A DNA stretch of 6,776 nucleotides from Caldilineaceae bacterium (GTDB lineage: Bacteria > Chloroflexota > Anaerolineae > Caldilineales > Caldilineaceae), in contig JAAUPU010000159.1 in the NCBI GenBank assembly GCA_012032975.1, positions 1 to 6,776 on the forward strand, in the 5' to 3' direction. A model generated the notes under the pieces. It was given only the letters and a program-made list of their open reading frames with translations. It did not search any database and was not told the origin of the DNA. Within the stretch, counting starts at the first letter, position 1; every line of letters starts with the position of its first letter. The position numbers and the translations under genes are program-made. Below are positions 5,828 through 6,776 of the stretch, piece by piece.

Positions 5828-6776
5828 ATGCCCCACTTCTATCGTTTCGACGAGATCGCCCGTCTGCCGTTGCCAGGCGACAACGTTGCCATCGCTACTC
5901 AGAAGCTGGAGGCAGGCGTCTGTCTTGAATATGGAGGCGACACCCATTGCCTGAGCCACACCGTCCTGGAAGGGCATCGATTCGCGGTGCAACCCATCGT
6001 GGCCGGCGAGCCGCTGCTTTCGTGGGAACTGCCCTTTGGCGTCGCCACCCGCGACATCGCGCCCGGCGAATATGTCTGCAACGAAAGCATGTTGAGCGCG
6101 TTGGCCGGTCGCAGCGTGCGTCTGGATCTGCCATCCGCGGCCAACTTTGAGGACCGCATCGAACCCTATGTTTTGGATGAAGCTTCCTTCACACCCGGCG
6201 ACCGCCTGCCCCAATATGCCGAAACGCGCACCTTTGAGGGTTATCGCCGGCCGGGTACGCGGGGTGTGGGTACGCGTAACACCATCGTGCTGCTGGGCGT
6301 TACCTCGCGTGCGGGCAGCTTTGTCAAGCAGTTGGAGGCGCGCACCGCGCACCTGGCCATCGACCACGCCCGCATCGATGGCATCGTCGCCGTGGCCCAC
6401 ACCGAAGGCGACGCAGTGGCCGGCGGCGGCCTGCCCAACAACCTCGACATGCTGCTGCGCACGCTGGCGGGCTTTATGGTCCACCCCAACGTCGGCGCGG
6501 TCCTTGCCGTCGATTATGGTCTGGAAGCGGTGACCGGCGCGATGTTGCGCGACTTTATGCTGGCTAACGGCTATCCGCTGGACGATGTGCTGCATCAGTT
6601 TTTCAGCCTGAGCGGAACCTTTCAGGCCAATCTGGAGCAGGCGGAATCCATCGTCTCTGGCTGGCTGGACCAGGTCAACAACATCCAGCGCACGCCTGAA
6701 TCGCTGGCCCATCTCAAGATTGCGTTGCAGTGCGGCGGGTCGGATGCCTTCTCCGGCATCTCTGGCAACCCGTTGG
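5828..6776 (+). CDS. UxaA-family (altronate dehydratase-like) protein with SAF domain, 3' end outside window
   Basis: 316 residues are present and the frame is open at the window end; family members are about 500 residues. Residues 1-95 are an SAF domain (GDNVAIAT, LEGHRFAVQPIVAGEPLL, ATRDIAPGEYV), as at the N-terminus of E. coli altronate dehydratase. From residue 136 the UxaA domain follows: FEGYRRPGTRGVGTRN (136-151), GIVAVAHTEGD (185-195), MVHPNVGAVLAVDYG (217-231) and ALQCGGSDAFSGISGNP (299-315), the last a near-perfect family signature. Altronate dehydratase converts D-altronate to 2-keto-3-deoxygluconate in galacturonate breakdown and needs iron. In E. coli UxaA (from memory) the matching sites read TVGC, HTYGC and GLGCE. 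Here they read TSRAG, HTEGD and YGLEA, so three cysteines are missing while QCGGSD is kept. The frame stays intact, so this looks like a divergent paralogue, not decay. Its substrate cannot be named; the galacturonate-kinase neighbours favour a hexuronate-related acid. Start set by AGGAGG. Confidence 0.85.
   Translation, partial: MPHFYRFDEIARLPLPGDNVAIATQKLEAGVCLEYGGDTHCLSHTVLEGHRFAVQPIVAGEPLLSWELPFGVATRDIAPGEYVCNESMLSALAGRSVRLDLPSAANFEDRIEPYVLDEASFTPGDRLPQYAETRTFEGYRRPGTRGVGTRNTIVLLGVTSRAGSFVKQLEARTAHLAIDHARIDGIVAVAHTEGDAVAGGGLPNNLDMLLRTLAGFMVHPNVGAVLAVDYGLEAVTGAMLRDFMLANGYPLDDVLHQFFSLSGTFQANLEQAESIVSGWLDQVNNIQRTPESLAHLKIALQCGGSDAFSGISGNPL

Noticed and set aside
5792..6712. Open frame of about 300 codons on the minus strand
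   Set aside because: It mirrors the UxaA-family gene, whose + strand product carries clear family motifs; the minus product shows none.
1..6776. CRISPR arrays, tRNA or rRNA genes, insertion sequences
   Set aside because: No regularly spaced repeats, no tRNA-like cloverleaf motifs, no transposase-like proteins or terminal inverted repeats were seen; the window is filled by the six genes described.

Overview
The window is GC-rich, densely packed bacterial DNA. All six recognisable genes lie on the + strand and only two gaps (about 70 bases each) are non-coding. The gene set, a MoxR ATPase followed by a DUF58 protein and a multi-pass DUF4129 protein, then a plant-like galacturonokinase, fits a Chloroflexota (Anaerolineae/Caldilineae-like) genome or metagenomic contig. 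That assignment is inference from gene content and style, not proof.

Region 1 (1-3400) is a MoxR-type operon. It holds the C-terminal two thirds or so of a MoxR AAA+ ATPase, a DUF58 protein split by a one-base frameshift near 1234, and a membrane protein of about 525 residues with roughly nine hydrophobic segments and a C-terminal DUF4129 domain. The genes overlap or nearly touch. In this conserved cluster type the AAA+ protein is thought to act as a chaperone-like partner of the DUF58 protein at the membrane; the third gene is often a transglutaminase-DUF4129 fusion, but here no transglutaminase core is visible.

Region 2 (3472-6776) looks like a hexuronate (galacturonate) cassette. A GHMP kinase closely resembles plant galacturonokinase. 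One base downstream of it is an RmlA/GlmU-like sugar-1-phosphate nucleotidyltransferase with a short C-terminal hexapeptide-repeat tail. After a 69-base gap comes a UxaA-family (altronate dehydratase-like) protein with an N-terminal SAF domain, cut by the window end. The first two could convert D-galacturonate to galacturonate 1-phosphate and then to a nucleotide-activated uronate such as UDP-galacturonate. The third belongs to a family that works in galacturonate breakdown, but it has lost three cysteines that E. coli UxaA carries, so its activity may differ. The pairing of an anabolic salvage route with a catabolic-family relative is the most interesting point in the window.

Three genes (DUF58, GHMP kinase, nucleotidyltransferase) are each broken by a single-base indel. 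In each case adding or removing one base in a C, T or G run restores an intact, family-typical protein. This looks more like uncorrected sequencing or assembly error than gene decay. The DUF58 start is also unresolved.
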